The notes below the pieces were generated by a model. It made no database searches and had not been told where the DNA came from. It saw only the letters and a program-made list of their open reading frames with translations. DNA of 64,000 nt, from positions 999,414 through 1,063,413 of the forward strand of contig NZ_SRXU01000001.1 of assembly GCF_004792695.1 (NCBI RefSeq), given 5' to 3'. Origin of the DNA: Sphingomonas naasensis. GTDB lineage: Bacteria > Pseudomonadota > Alphaproteobacteria > Sphingomonadales > Sphingomonadaceae. This document shows positions 16,089 to 24,493 of this stretch, piece after piece (position 1 is the first letter of the stretch; each line of letters begins with the position of its first letter). The position numbers were made by a program, and so were the translations under genes.

Positions 16089-17129
16089 ATGCGTAAACAA
16101 CTGACGCTGCTGATGATTCCGCTGCTGGCGCTGTCCGCATGCGGTGGTGGCGGCGGCAGCGGCGGGGGCGGTACGGTGGTGGTACCGCCGGTCGACACGC
16201 CCGCGCCGACGCCGACGCCCAGCCCTTCCCCGGTGCCCTTCCCCACCCCAACCCCCGCGCCGGGCGACTTCTTCGCTGCCGCCGCGGCACTCTACACCAC
16301 CCAGGCCGACATCGCGGCGTGCCAGCCCGGCGCGCTCAAGCCGGTGGTGACCAGCCAGGTGCTGCAGACCCTCAACGCGGTCCGCGCGCTCCACCATCTG
16401 CCGCCGGCGACCTATTCCCCCGCCGACGAGCCCGGGGCGCAGCAATCGGCGCTGATGCAGGCGGCCAACGGCCAGCTCAGCCACACCCCGCCGAGCAGCT
16501 GGCGCTGCTATACCGCCGCAGGCGCCGCCGCCTCGGGATCGAGCAATCTCTATGGGGGCATCGGCACCGGGCTGAGCCTGATCAGCGACGAGCAGGTCAT
16601 CGCCGGCTGGCTCACCGAGGTGCAGAACATCATCGCCGAGAATGTCGGCCATCGTCGCTGGCTGCTCGATCCGTTCCTCGGATCGATCGCCTATGGCCGG
16701 GTCGCCGGGCGCTACGAGACCAGCAATCGCGCGGATGCTGCGGCGATGAAGGTGTTCGATACGGCAGGCCCGGCGGGGCCGACCGGGACGTTGCCCGACT
16801 ATGTCGCCTGGCCGTTCGAGGACTATCCGGCGCGGCTGTTCGACAGCCGTGCGCTGCTCTCGTTCGGCGTGATCGCGAACAAGACCAACAAATGGGGTAA
16901 CACCAATGTCGATTTCTCAAACGCGGCGATCACCGTCCGCCAGCGCGGCGGCGCGGCGCTGACCGTCTCGCGGATCGCCTATGACACGCAAGGCTATGGC
17001 CTGCCCAACAACCTGCAATTCGCCGTGAGCGGGCTTCAGGCGAATATCTATTACGATGTGACGATCGACCGGGTGGCCGTGGGCGGCGTGCAGCGCAGCT
17101 ACAGCTATTTCTTCCGGATCGTGCCTTGA
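16089..17129 (+). CDS. CAP (SCP/PR-1-like) domain lipoprotein
   Basis: A 346-residue lipoprotein: signal MRKQLTLLMIPLLALSAC with Cys18, a glycine run, then a Pro/Thr/Ser linker to about residue 60, and a CAP domain from about 75 to 240. Diagnostic pieces are LNAVRALHHLPPATYSP, QQSALMQAANGQLSHTPP and ENVGHRRWLLDP, the last holding the conserved His and Glu-type cavity residues. The C-terminal 100 residues form a further beta-rich region. CAP proteins are extracytoplasmic; the bacterial function is unknown. Confidence 0.85.
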   Translation: MRKQLTLLMIPLLALSACGGGGGSGGGGTVVVPPVDTPAPTPTPSPSPVPFPTPTPAPGDFFAAAAALYTTQADIAACQPGALKPVVTSQVLQTLNAVRALHHLPPATYSPADEPGAQQSALMQAANGQLSHTPPSSWRCYTAAGAAASGSSNLYGGIGTGLSLISDEQVIAGWLTEVQNIIAENVGHRRWLLDPFLGSIAYGRVAGRYETSNRADAAAMKVFDTAGPAGPTGTLPDYVAWPFEDYPARLFDSRALLSFGVIANKTNKWGNTNVDFSNAAITVRQRGGAALTVSRIAYDTQGYGLPNNLQFAVSGLQANIYYDVTIDRVAVGGVQRSYSYFFRIVP

Positions 17130-17160
17130 GCTAGCAGTCGGCGAATTGGTCCGGCCGATG

Positions 17161-17234
17161 TCGTGCTCCGGCGAAGGCCGAAGCGCAGGCCCGACCGCCC
17201 TTCGCTGTCCGCCGCTCCGGCCTTCGGAGCACGA
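17161..17234. repeat. Imperfect intergenic palindrome
   Basis: The arm beginning TCGTGCTCCGGCGAAGGCCG at 17161 is an imperfect inverted copy of the arm ending CGGCCTTCGGAGCACGA at 17234. It lies between the convergent ends of the CAP gene and dnaA and belongs to the same general style of GCGAA-core repeats as the element at 7372. Confidence 0.65.
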
Positions 17235-17308
17235 AACCCGTCCGTAGCGACAATCGGGGTGGAGGCGTGACCATCGCGTTGCCCCGCTCTCGTCTCCTCC
17301 ACCCCGCC

Positions 17309-17349
17309 CCCACCCGTCCGGGTGGGAAGCCGCCTCGCCTGAGAGGCGG
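17309..17349 (-). terminator. Likely dnaA terminator (two hairpins)
   Basis: Just past the dnaA stop, CCGCCTC (17330-17336) pairs with GAGGCGG (17343-17349), and CCCACCCG (17309-17316) pairs with CGGGTGGG (17319-17326). No strong T-tract follows, so it may work as a weak or Rho-assisted terminator. Confidence 0.5.
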
Positions 17350-17361
17350 TAACCGGTACGC

Positions 17362-18735
17362 TCAGCCTTCGAGCGAGCGCATCAGCGCGCGCACGGCGCC
17401 GTCGATCTCGACGTCCTTGCCGCGCAGTTCCTCGATCCGCCGCACCGCATGGATCACGGTCGAGTGATCGCGATTGCCGAACTTGCGGCCGATCTCGGGA
17501 AGCGAGCGCGTGGTGAGCCGCTTGGCGAGATACATCGCAATCTGGCGCGGGCGCGCGATCGCCACCGCGCGGCGCTCCGAGATCAGGTCGATCTGCTTGA
17601 CTTCGAAATGGCTCGATACCGCGCGCTGGATCTCGTCGATCGTGATGCGGCGCTGGGCGTTGCGCAGCACCTCGCCGAGCGTGGTGACGGCGAAATCGAT
17701 CGTGATCGTCTCGTTCGACAGATTGGCATAGGCGACCAGCCGGTTGAGCGCGCCTTCGAGCTCGCGGACGTTCGAGGTGATCCGGGCCGCGAGCAGATCG
17801 ACGACCTCGTCGGGCATGTCGACCGCGGGCATGTCCTCGAGCTTGCGCGCGACGATCGCGCGGCGCAGCTCGAGCTCGGCGGGCTTGATGTCGGCGACCA
17901 GCCCCGATCCAAGCCGGCCGGCGAGTCGCGGCTCGAAGCCCTCGAGCGCCTGCGGCGCGCGATCGGCCGCGATCACCAGCCGCTTGCCCGAGGCCATGAA
18001 CTCGTTGACGGTGTGGAAGAACTCTTCCTGCGTCGCGTCCTTGCCGCCGATGAACTGGAGATCGTCGATCATCAGCAGATCGACCGAACGCAGCCGCGTC
18101 TTGAACGCATGGGTGTCCCTGTTGCGCAGCGCCTGGACGAACTCGAACATGAAGCGCTCGGCGGTGACGTAGATCGCCGTCGCCTCGGGGTTCGCCTCGA
18201 GAAAGGCATGACCGAGCGCGTGCATCAGGTGCGTCTTGCCCTGGCCGGTGCCGGCATGGAGATAGAGCGGGTTGAACTGCGGCGTGCCCGGTTGCGCGAC
18301 GGCCCTCGCGGCGTTGAACGCCACCCGATTCGCCGAATCGACGACGAAGCGCGCAAAGGTGAAGCGCGGATCGAACGCCGGACGCTCACCCTGCGGCAGC
18401 GGCGCGGGCGCGACTTCGGGCTCAGCCTTGAGCACGCGCGCAGGCTCGTCGGCCATCGTCTCGATCGTGACGCTGTGCACGTCGGGCAGCACCGCGCGGA
18501 ACTCGAGCAGCAACCGCTCCGAATAGTGATTCTTCACCCACTGGGTCATGAATGCCGAGGGCAGGCCGAGGCGCACGGCCTCGCTGGTCGAGCCGTCGAC
18601 GAGCACCACCGGCTTTAGCCACTGGTCGAACAGGCGCTGGCCCGCGGAACGACGAAGGTTGCCGCGCACATGGCTCCACGCCTTGCTGACTGCTGCCTCC
18701 ATGTCACCCCGCTCCAGTGTCCGCACCTGAGTCAC
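17362..18735 (-). CDS. dnaA: Chromosomal replication initiator protein DnaA
   Basis: The 457-residue protein has the four DnaA domains: an N-terminal partner-binding domain (to about 90), a variable linker, the AAA+ ATPase with Walker A GTGQGKT at 162-168 and Walker B LLMIDDLQFI, and a C-terminal helix-turn-helix with FGNRDHSTVIHAVRRIEEL, the DnaA-box-binding signature. The start is GTG 18735 (TQVRTLERG), placed by AAGGAGG about 8 nt upstream; the ATG for MEAAVSKAW lies 11 codons later. Clear DnaA boxes were not seen in the 425-bp upstream gap, so the origin need not be here. Confidence 0.96.
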   Translation of the reverse strand: MTQVRTLERGDMEAAVSKAWSHVRGNLRRSAGQRLFDQWLKPVVLVDGSTSEAVRLGLPSAFMTQWVKNHYSERLLLEFRAVLPDVHSVTIETMADEPARVLKAEPEVAPAPLPQGERPAFDPRFTFARFVVDSANRVAFNAARAVAQPGTPQFNPLYLHAGTGQGKTHLMHALGHAFLEANPEATAIYVTAERFMFEFVQALRNRDTHAFKTRLRSVDLLMIDDLQFIGGKDATQEEFFHTVNEFMASGKRLVIAADRAPQALEGFEPRLAGRLGSGLVADIKPAELELRRAIVARKLEDMPAVDMPDEVVDLLAARITSNVRELEGALNRLVAYANLSNETITIDFAVTTLGEVLRNAQRRITIDEIQRAVSSHFEVKQIDLISERRAVAIARPRQIAMYLAKRLTTRSLPEIGRKFGNRDHSTVIHAVRRIEELRGKDVEIDGAVRALMRSLEG

Positions 18736-19107
18736 GACGACGCACCCCTCCTTCGCGGAAAACGCAGTTTCCGCGCGTAAAACCACTACGACTTAAGGCT
18801 CCTCGCCGCCGGAATTGCCCCCCAGGCAAGCGCGCTGAGCTTAAACTAGCCCGGCTTCGAAACACGACCGGGAGGACTGTTTTAGGTACCGAAAATCGAG
18901 TCGATCAAGGGGCCGACATGCAAAGAAAGTGAAATAGTTTTGTTGACTCGCCGGAACCCACGGATTTCCGTCATGTCACAATTTTCCACCTGATAAATCA
19001 ATGACTTATGCTAACCTTCATAAATCTGAAGCATGCGAATCGCCGGATTTCCGCCACTTAGGCCGTCCCGATTGGCTACAGGTGCCAAGTGCCTTGCTGC
19101 GCACGCG
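18736..19107. other. Upstream region of dnaA without a gene
   Basis: No convincing coding frame. Inside it are a small palindrome, ACGGA-TT-TCCGT at 18960-18971, and a noticeably AT-richer stretch at about 18925-19030 that most likely carries the dnaA promoter reading leftward. I saw no TTATCCACA-type boxes on either strand. Confidence 0.4.
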
Positions 19108-19137
19108 AAAAACCCCGCCGGAGCAGCTCCGGCGGGG
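19108..19137 (-). terminator. Intrinsic terminator of rpsT
   Basis: CCCCGCCGGAG (19113-19123) pairs perfectly with CTCCGGCGGGG (19127-19137) around a CAG loop. Read on the minus strand, the stem is followed by five T residues (A-run 19108-19112), giving a textbook intrinsic terminator 24 bp past the rpsT stop. Confidence 0.93.
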
Positions 19138-19160
19138 TCATCGTTACGGAAATGTGACGA

Positions 19161-19424
19161 TTATGCGAGCGCTTGCAGGCGCTTGTTGAGGCGCGAGAAC
19201 TTCCGGCTGGCGGTGTTCTTGTGCAACACGCCCTTGGCGACGCCCCGCTGCAGCTCGGGCTGCGCGGCGGCGAGCGCGGCGCTGGCGGCGGCCTTGTCGC
19301 CCGATTCGAGCGCCGACTCGACCTTCTTGATGAAGGTGCGGATGCGGCTCACGCGGTTGCCGTTGATCTCCGCGCGGCGATCGTTCCGCCGGATACGCTT
19401 CTTCGCTTGCGGCGTATTCGCCAT
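19161..19424 (-). CDS. rpsT: 30S ribosomal protein S20
   Basis: An 87-residue, very basic helical protein of the small subunit, starting [20 protein letters not shown] and with the conserved [13 protein letters not shown] and [16 protein letters not shown] segments that bind 16S rRNA. Full length for the family. It is downstream of mutM and a hypothetical gene on the same strand and ends at a strong intrinsic terminator. Confidence 0.97.
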   Translation of the reverse strand: MANTPQAKKRIRRNDRRAEINGNRVSRIRTFIKKVESALESGDKAAASAALAAAQPELQRGVAKGVLHKNTASRKFSRLNKRLQALA

Positions 19425-19518
19425 GCCGTACCGTTCCCGTTGTCAAAAAGTAGAAGGGCGCGGGACAAGCCGCCCACGCCCGGAAAGACGGGCCCCTTAC
19501 CCCCTGAGGCGATTCGGG

Positions 19519-20196
19519 TCAACCGCCTCCGAGCGTGATCCGGCACGAACCCGACGACCCACCCGGATCCACGCCTTCGAGCACCAGCGCACCGTCGATC
19601 CATTTGGCGGTGCCGGTTCGCTGCGCCGCGAACGGTTCCGCGGTTCCTCCCAGCTCGAGCTTGCCGGTGTCGCCGTCCCAGCGATACCGTCCGCTCCCCG
19701 ACACCATCGTCTCGACCATGTGTTCGGGCAGCGTGTAGCTGTAATAGCCCTCGGCACTGAAGCTCATCTCGGCGATCTTCGGCGTGTCGCATCGCTCCTG
19801 CGTGCGGACCCCGAACGTTCCCGACAGCACTTTCTGATCGAGACCGATGATCTTGAAGCTGCCATAGCCGCGGCCACCTTGCTCACCACCGATCTGCGCC
19901 GAGAACCGGATCTCGGTGCCGGGCACTGCCTTCGCGTCGATCGCGATCCTGCCGCCGCGAAGCAGCTTCACGCCCTCGCCTTCGACCTTCCAGTCGCGCA
20001 CGCATTTGGCGGGCACCGGCTCGACGGGGCCGCCGTTGAACCGTACCGAATATCCCGTGAGTTCGAGCGTATCTCCCTGTCGTGGGACGGCGGGGCTGTA
20101 CGCTACGGCATAGCCCAGGCCCGCATATTCGTTGCACGGGTCGATCCTGGGCGGCTCGATCTTTTGCGTTACGAGCAGGGCAAGCAGTGCGAACAT
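19519..20196 (-). CDS. Hypothetical exported protein between mutM and rpsT
   Basis: A 225-residue protein with a short hydrophobic start (MFALLALLVTQ), followed by a mostly beta region. It has two Cys in the first half (IDPCNEY, PAKCVRD) and two more later (ERCDTP, GSCRIT), which could form disulfides in the periplasm. The last 80 residues (FSAEGYYSYTLPEHMVETMVSGSGRYRWDG) look like a lipocalin-like or META-type barrel, only a guess. AGGGAGA lies about 5 nt upstream of the ATG, and the gene begins 9 bp after the mutM stop, so it is probably in the mutM transcript. Not recognised. Confidence 0.75.
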   Translation of the reverse strand: MFALLALLVTQKIEPPRIDPCNEYAGLGYAVAYSPAVPRQGDTLELTGYSVRFNGGPVEPVPAKCVRDWKVEGEGVKLLRGGRIAIDAKAVPGTEIRFSAQIGGEQGGRGYGSFKIIGLDQKVLSGTFGVRTQERCDTPKIAEMSFSAEGYYSYTLPEHMVETMVSGSGRYRWDGDTGKLELGGTAEPFAAQRTGTAKWIDGALVLEGVDPGGSSGSCRITLGGG

Positions 20197-20205
20197 CGTC
20201 TCTCC

Positions 20206-21015
20206 CTATTTCTGGCAAGCCGGGCACCAGAAGGTCGAACGCCCCGAATCGACTCGCCGCTCGACCAGCCCACCACATTGGCACGGCTCGCCCTCGCGAC
20301 CATAGACGCGCCATTCCTTGGCGAAATAGCCGAGCTCGCCGTCGGGCCGGGCATAGTCCTTGAGCGTCGACCCGCCGGCGCGAATCGCCGCCTCGAGGAC
20401 TTCGTGGATCGCCTCGACCAGCTTCACCAGCCACGCCCTGGAGATCGTCCCCGCCGGCCGCGTCGGGGCGATTCGGGCGCGATAGAGCGCCTCGCAGACA
20501 TAGATGTTGCCGAGCCCGGCGACGACGCGCTGGTCGAGCAGCAGCGCCTTGACCGGTGCGATGCGGCCTTCGAACGCCGCCGCCAGATGCGCGGCGGTGA
20601 AGTCCGGCCCGAGCGGCTCGGGGCCGAGCGCCGCGAAGGCGGGCCATTCGGCCAGCTCCACGGTCGGCACCAGATCGAGCGAGCCGAATCGCCGCGCGTC
20701 GTTGAGCGCGAGCCGATGCTGCGCGGTCTCGATGACGAAATGGTCGTGCTTGCCGAGTTCCTCGGGATCGATCCGCCAGCGCCCCGACATGCCGAGATGG
20801 AAGACCAAAGTATCGCCGCGATCGGTGTCGACCAGCCCATATTTGGCGCGCCGGCCGAGTCCGGTGACGGTCGCCCCGGTCAGCCGCTGGCCGAGATCCG
20901 GCGGGAAGGGCCGGCGCAGATCGCCACGGCGCAGCGTCACGCGCTCGATCCGCGCGCCCTGCAACACCGGCTCCAGTCCGCGAACCGTCGTCTCGACTTC
21001 GGGAAGTTCTGGCAT
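20206..21015 (-). CDS. mutM: Formamidopyrimidine-DNA glycosylase
   Basis: Fpg removes oxidised purines such as 8-oxoguanine and cuts the abasic strand. The 269-residue protein has the processed N-terminal Pro2-Glu3 active site (MPELPEVETTVRGLEP), the H2TH region containing VAGLGNIYVCEALYRARIAP, and the C-terminal zinc finger Cys-x-Cys ... Cys-x-x-Cys (CQCGG and CPACQK). Length normal. It is divergent from ubiE with 45 bp between starts. Confidence 0.96.
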   Translation of the reverse strand: MPELPEVETTVRGLEPVLQGARIERVTLRRGDLRRPFPPDLGQRLTGATVTGLGRRAKYGLVDTDRGDTLVFHLGMSGRWRIDPEELGKHDHFVIETAQHRLALNDARRFGSLDLVPTVELAEWPAFAALGPEPLGPDFTAAHLAAAFEGRIAPVKALLLDQRVVAGLGNIYVCEALYRARIAPTRPAGTISRAWLVKLVEAIHEVLEAAIRAGGSTLKDYARPDGELGYFAKEWRVYGREGEPCQCGGLVERRVDSGRSTFWCPACQK

Positions 21016-21060
21016 GCCAAACCCCTAGCGGTGCTCCCCGCCCCCCGCTAGAGCGCAGCC

Positions 21061-21792
21061 ATGCCCGACACCGTCTCCTTCGGCTATGAAGACATAGCCG
21101 CGTCCGAAAAGACCGCTCGCGTGGGACAGGTCTTCTCCAGCGTCGCGTCGAAATACGATCTGATGAACGACGCGATGTCGGGCGGGCTGCATCGACTGTG
21201 GAAGGACCTGTTCGTCCGCCGGGTGAAGCCGCGCGCCGGCGAGCACATCCTCGATATGGCGGGCGGCACCGGCGACATCGCCTTCCGCATGGCGCCCTCG
21301 GGCGCGGCGATCACGGTCGCCGACATCAATCCCGAGATGCTCGCGGTCGGCGTCGAGCGGGCGGCGCAGCGCGGGATCGACGGGCTGGTGTGGAGTGAGG
21401 CCAACGCCGAGCGGCTGCAATGGCCCGACAAGTTCTTCGACGCCTATACGATCGCGTTCGGGATTCGCAACGTCACCGACATCCCTGCGGCGCTGCGCGA
21501 GGCGCACCGCGTGCTCAAGCGCGGCGGCCGCTTCTACGTGCTCGAATTCTCGACCACCCAGTGGCCCGGCTTCGCCGAGGTCTATGATGCCTATTCGCAC
21601 CATCTCGTGCCGCGGCTCGGCAAGCTGCTCGCCAACGACGCCGATTCGTACCGCTATCTGATCGAATCGATCCGCCGCTTCCCGCCGATGCCCGAATTCG
21701 AGGGCATGATTCGCGACGCCGGCTTCACCCAGACCAAGGTCGAGCCGTTGCTCGGCGGGCTGGTGGCAATTCACAGCGGCTGGAAGATCTAG
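21061..21792 (+). CDS. ubiE: Ubiquinone/menaquinone C-methyltransferase UbiE
   Basis: A 243-residue SAM-dependent methyltransferase for the C-methylation step of ubiquinone synthesis. The SAM-binding motif is DMAGGTGDI at 65-73; the family signature FGIRNVTDIPAALREAHRVLKRGG is present, as is the YDLMNDAMSGGLHRLWK start region. It is followed after five bases by ubiB, the usual partner. Confidence 0.95.
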   Translation: MPDTVSFGYEDIAASEKTARVGQVFSSVASKYDLMNDAMSGGLHRLWKDLFVRRVKPRAGEHILDMAGGTGDIAFRMAPSGAAITVADINPEMLAVGVERAAQRGIDGLVWSEANAERLQWPDKFFDAYTIAFGIRNVTDIPAALREAHRVLKRGGRFYVLEFSTTQWPGFAEVYDAYSHHLVPRLGKLLANDADSYRYLIESIRRFPPMPEFEGMIRDAGFTQTKVEPLLGGLVAIHSGWKI

Positions 21793-21797
21793 CCGAA

Positions 21798-23333
21798 GTG
21801 ACCGCACCTGCAATCCACCTCTTCCGCCTGCTCAAATGGGGCCGCATTCTCGCGCGCCACGGTGCGCTGCGCGGAATCGAGCGCGATCCCAACACACCCA
21901 GGCCCGTCCGCCGCATCGCCCGGCTCGCGCGTTTCGGCGCGCGGGTGCCGGCGACGCCGCGCTATGCCGATGCCTTCCAGGCGATCGGACCCGCCGCGAT
22001 CAAGCTAGGCCAGACGCTCGCCACGCGCCCCGACCTCGTCGGCGAGGCCGCCGCGAGCAACCTGCTCCGCCTGCAGGACGCGCTGCCGCCGCTACCCTTC
22101 GTGGTGATCCGCGAGCGGATCGAGACCAGCTATGGCCGGCCGCTCGAGACTTTCTTCGCCTCGATCGAGGAGGCGCCGGTCGGCGCCGCGTCGATCGCGC
22201 AGGTCCACCGCGCAGTGACCACCGACGGCCGCCAGGTCGCGGTCAAGGTGCTGCGCCCGGGGATCGAGGCCGAGTTCGCCAAGGCGATCGACACCTATGA
22301 ATGGGCCGCCGCGCAGGTCGAGGGCATGGGCGGCGAGGCCGCGCGGCTGCGCCCCCGGCTGATCATCGAGACCTTCAAGCGCTGGACCGCGCGCGAGCTC
22401 GACTTGCGCCGCGAGGCCGCTTCGGCCTCCGAGCTCGCCGAGGGCATGACCGCCGAGCCCGATTTCTACGTTCCCGAGATCGATTGGCAGCGCACCACCG
22501 GCAAGGTGCTGACGCTCGAATGGCTCGACGGGATCAAGCTTTCGGATCGCGCCGCGCTGATCACCGCGGGGCACGACACCACCGCGCTCGCGGGCAAGCT
22601 GATCCGCGCGTTCCTGCGCCAGGCAATCGCCGAGGGCTTCTTCCACGCCGACATGCACCAGGGGAATCTGTTCGCGCTCCCCGACGGTCGCATCGCCGCG
22701 ATCGATTTCGGCATCATGGGCCGGATCGATCGCCGCGCCCGTGTCTGGCTCGCCGAGATCCTCTACGGGCTGATCACCGGCAACTACAAGCGCGTCGCCG
22801 AGATCCATTTCGAGGCGGGCTATGTCCCCGCCCACCACAATGTCGCCGAATTCGCCACCGCGCTGCGCGCGGTCGGCGAGCCGATGCGCGGGCTGCCGGT
22901 CAAGGACATGAGCGTCGGCGCGATGCTCGACGGGCTGTTCAACATCACCCGCGACTTCGACATGCAGACCCAGCCGCATTTGCTGCTGCTCCAGAAGACG
23001 ATGGTGATGGTCGAAGGCGTGGCGCGCGGGCTCGACCCCGACATCAATCTCTGGGAGACCTCGGCGCCGTTCGTCCGCGAATGGATTCGCACCGAATTGG
23101 GGCCCGAGGCCGCGGTCGCCGATCGGATCATCACCGATCTGCGCACGCTCGCCCGACTGCCCGAGCTGATCCGCAACATCGAGCTGCGCTATCCGGCGCC
23201 GGGTGGCGCGCCGCCGTCTCCGCCGCTCCGCGAGATCGAAGTCGTGCGCGTCGGCGGCGGCTGGCGCTATGCGGCGGTCGCGGCGGCGGCGGCGGCGGCG
23301 AGCGCGGCGGCGATGTGGGTGGCGTTCGCCTGA
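21798..23333 (+). CDS. ubiB: Ubiquinone biosynthesis kinase-like protein UbiB
   Basis: A 511-residue atypical kinase/ATPase of the ABC1/ADCK family needed for ubiquinone synthesis. The KxGQ motif is at K69-L-G-Q72, the Ala-rich loop reads GAASIAQVH, the nucleotide Lys is in VAVKVLRPG, and the catalytic HADMHQGN and AIDFGIMG motifs follow. The C-terminus has a hydrophobic, Ala-rich membrane segment (AAVAAAAAAASAAAMWVAFA). The start is GTG 21798, 5 bp past the ubiE stop; its ribosome site is weak, which suggests coupling to ubiE translation. Confidence 0.94.
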   Translation: MTAPAIHLFRLLKWGRILARHGALRGIERDPNTPRPVRRIARLARFGARVPATPRYADAFQAIGPAAIKLGQTLATRPDLVGEAAASNLLRLQDALPPLPFVVIRERIETSYGRPLETFFASIEEAPVGAASIAQVHRAVTTDGRQVAVKVLRPGIEAEFAKAIDTYEWAAAQVEGMGGEAARLRPRLIIETFKRWTARELDLRREAASASELAEGMTAEPDFYVPEIDWQRTTGKVLTLEWLDGIKLSDRAALITAGHDTTALAGKLIRAFLRQAIAEGFFHADMHQGNLFALPDGRIAAIDFGIMGRIDRRARVWLAEILYGLITGNYKRVAEIHFEAGYVPAHHNVAEFATALRAVGEPMRGLPVKDMSVGAMLDGLFNITRDFDMQTQPHLLLLQKTMVMVEGVARGLDPDINLWETSAPFVREWIRTELGPEAAVADRIITDLRTLARLPELIRNIELRYPAPGGAPPSPPLREIEVVRVGGGWRYAAVAAAAAAASAAAMWVAFA

Positions 23334-23377
23334 CCCTCTCGACACTGCCTCGAACGCCCGTGTAGGTCGGCGCGAGC

Positions 23378-24493
23378 ATGGCCCGCACCGCCACTCTCTG
23401 GCTCGCCACCCCCGGTCGCTTCGCGGCCATCGGCAAGCCGCGTGCACGCATCGTGATCGGCCTGCTCGTCCTGCTGCTGCTCGCCTGTCTGCTCGCGCTG
23501 ACCGCGCCCACGCCCGCCGCGGTCGCGACCGGTCCGGCGTCCAGCCAGTCCGAGCAGACCGATCTGATGGTCTACGAGAAGATAATAGCGGGCGTGCGCG
23601 GGGGCGGCGACTATTACACCGTGGCGACCGACACGCTGCGCGCCGGCGGCTATCCGCTGCGGCCGTTCTTCACCGTGCGCATGCCCTCGCTCGCGGTGGT
23701 GCAGGCGGCGCTGCCGGTCTGGGGTCCGGAAATACTGCTCTGGCTGCTCGCCGCCTATGTCGGGCTGATCTGGATGCTGCGGCTGAGCGAGGCGCTTCCC
23801 CGGCTTTTGCCGCGGGTCGCCGCACTCGTGCTGCTCGCCGGCTCGCTGCTCGCCTTTTTCCAGGCCGATCTCGCGCCCTTTCACGAGATCTGGGCCGGCC
23901 TGCTGATCGCGCTCTCGCTCGGGCTGCGCCGTCCGGGGCGCTGGCTCGAGCCGGTCGCTTTCGGGCTGGTCGCGATGCTGATCCGCGAGACGGCGGTCCT
24001 CTACGCGCTCGTCATGCTGGCGCTCGCCTGGCGGGAAGGCGAGCGGCGCGAGGCGCTGGGCTGGCTCGCCGCGCTCGCGCTGTTCGCCGCCGCGCTCGCG
24101 GCGCATGCTTGGGCCGTGACCGGCGTGACCGGACCGCACGATCCCGCCTCGCCCGGCTGGCACGGGCTGCTGGGCTTCGGCTTCTTCGTCAAGGCACTGA
24201 CTCTCGCCACTGCGCTTCAGCTGCTTCCCACCGCGGCCGCAGCGCTGATCGTCGGGCTCGCGCTGTTCGGCTGGGCGGCGTGGAACGATCCGCTGGGGCT
24301 GCGCATGGTCGCCACGCTGGCCGCCTATGCCGCGTTGATCGCGATTTTCGCCCGCAGCGACACCTTCTACTGGGGATTGATGGTCGCCCCGGTCTTCCTC
24401 GCCGGCCTCGTCTTCGTGCCCGATGGCTTGCGCGACCTTTTCCGTCCCGCTCTCGACAGGCGCCGCATCACCGTGACAAGGGTAGCGCGATGA
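23378..24493 (+). CDS. Polytopic membrane protein of unknown function
   Basis: A 371-residue protein with about eight or nine hydrophobic helices, the first at 25-45. After it comes an extracytoplasmic loop with an acidic-aromatic stretch (GGGDYYTVATDTLRAGGYPLRPFF) whose position, after the first helix, recalls GT-C type glycosyltransferases; this is a resemblance only. Its stop overlaps the coaBC start (ATGA), so it belongs to the ubiE-ubiB-coaBC operon. Function not known. Confidence 0.8.
   Translation: MARTATLWLATPGRFAAIGKPRARIVIGLLVLLLLACLLALTAPTPAAVATGPASSQSEQTDLMVYEKIIAGVRGGGDYYTVATDTLRAGGYPLRPFFTVRMPSLAVVQAALPVWGPEILLWLLAAYVGLIWMLRLSEALPRLLPRVAALVLLAGSLLAFFQADLAPFHEIWAGLLIALSLGLRRPGRWLEPVAFGLVAMLIRETAVLYALVMLALAWREGERREALGWLAALALFAAALAAHAWAVTGVTGPHDPASPGWHGLLGFGFFVKALTLATALQLLPTAAAALIVGLALFGWAAWNDPLGLRMVATLAAYAALIAIFARSDTFYWGLMVAPVFLAGLVFVPDGLRDLFRPALDRRRITVTRVAR

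Noticed and set aside
17449..18618. Plus-strand open frame opposite dnaA
   Set aside because: Shadow of dnaA; no motif, no ribosome site.
18736..19160. Replication origin next to dnaA
   Set aside because: No convincing cluster of DnaA boxes was found on either strand; in related bacteria oriC is often elsewhere.
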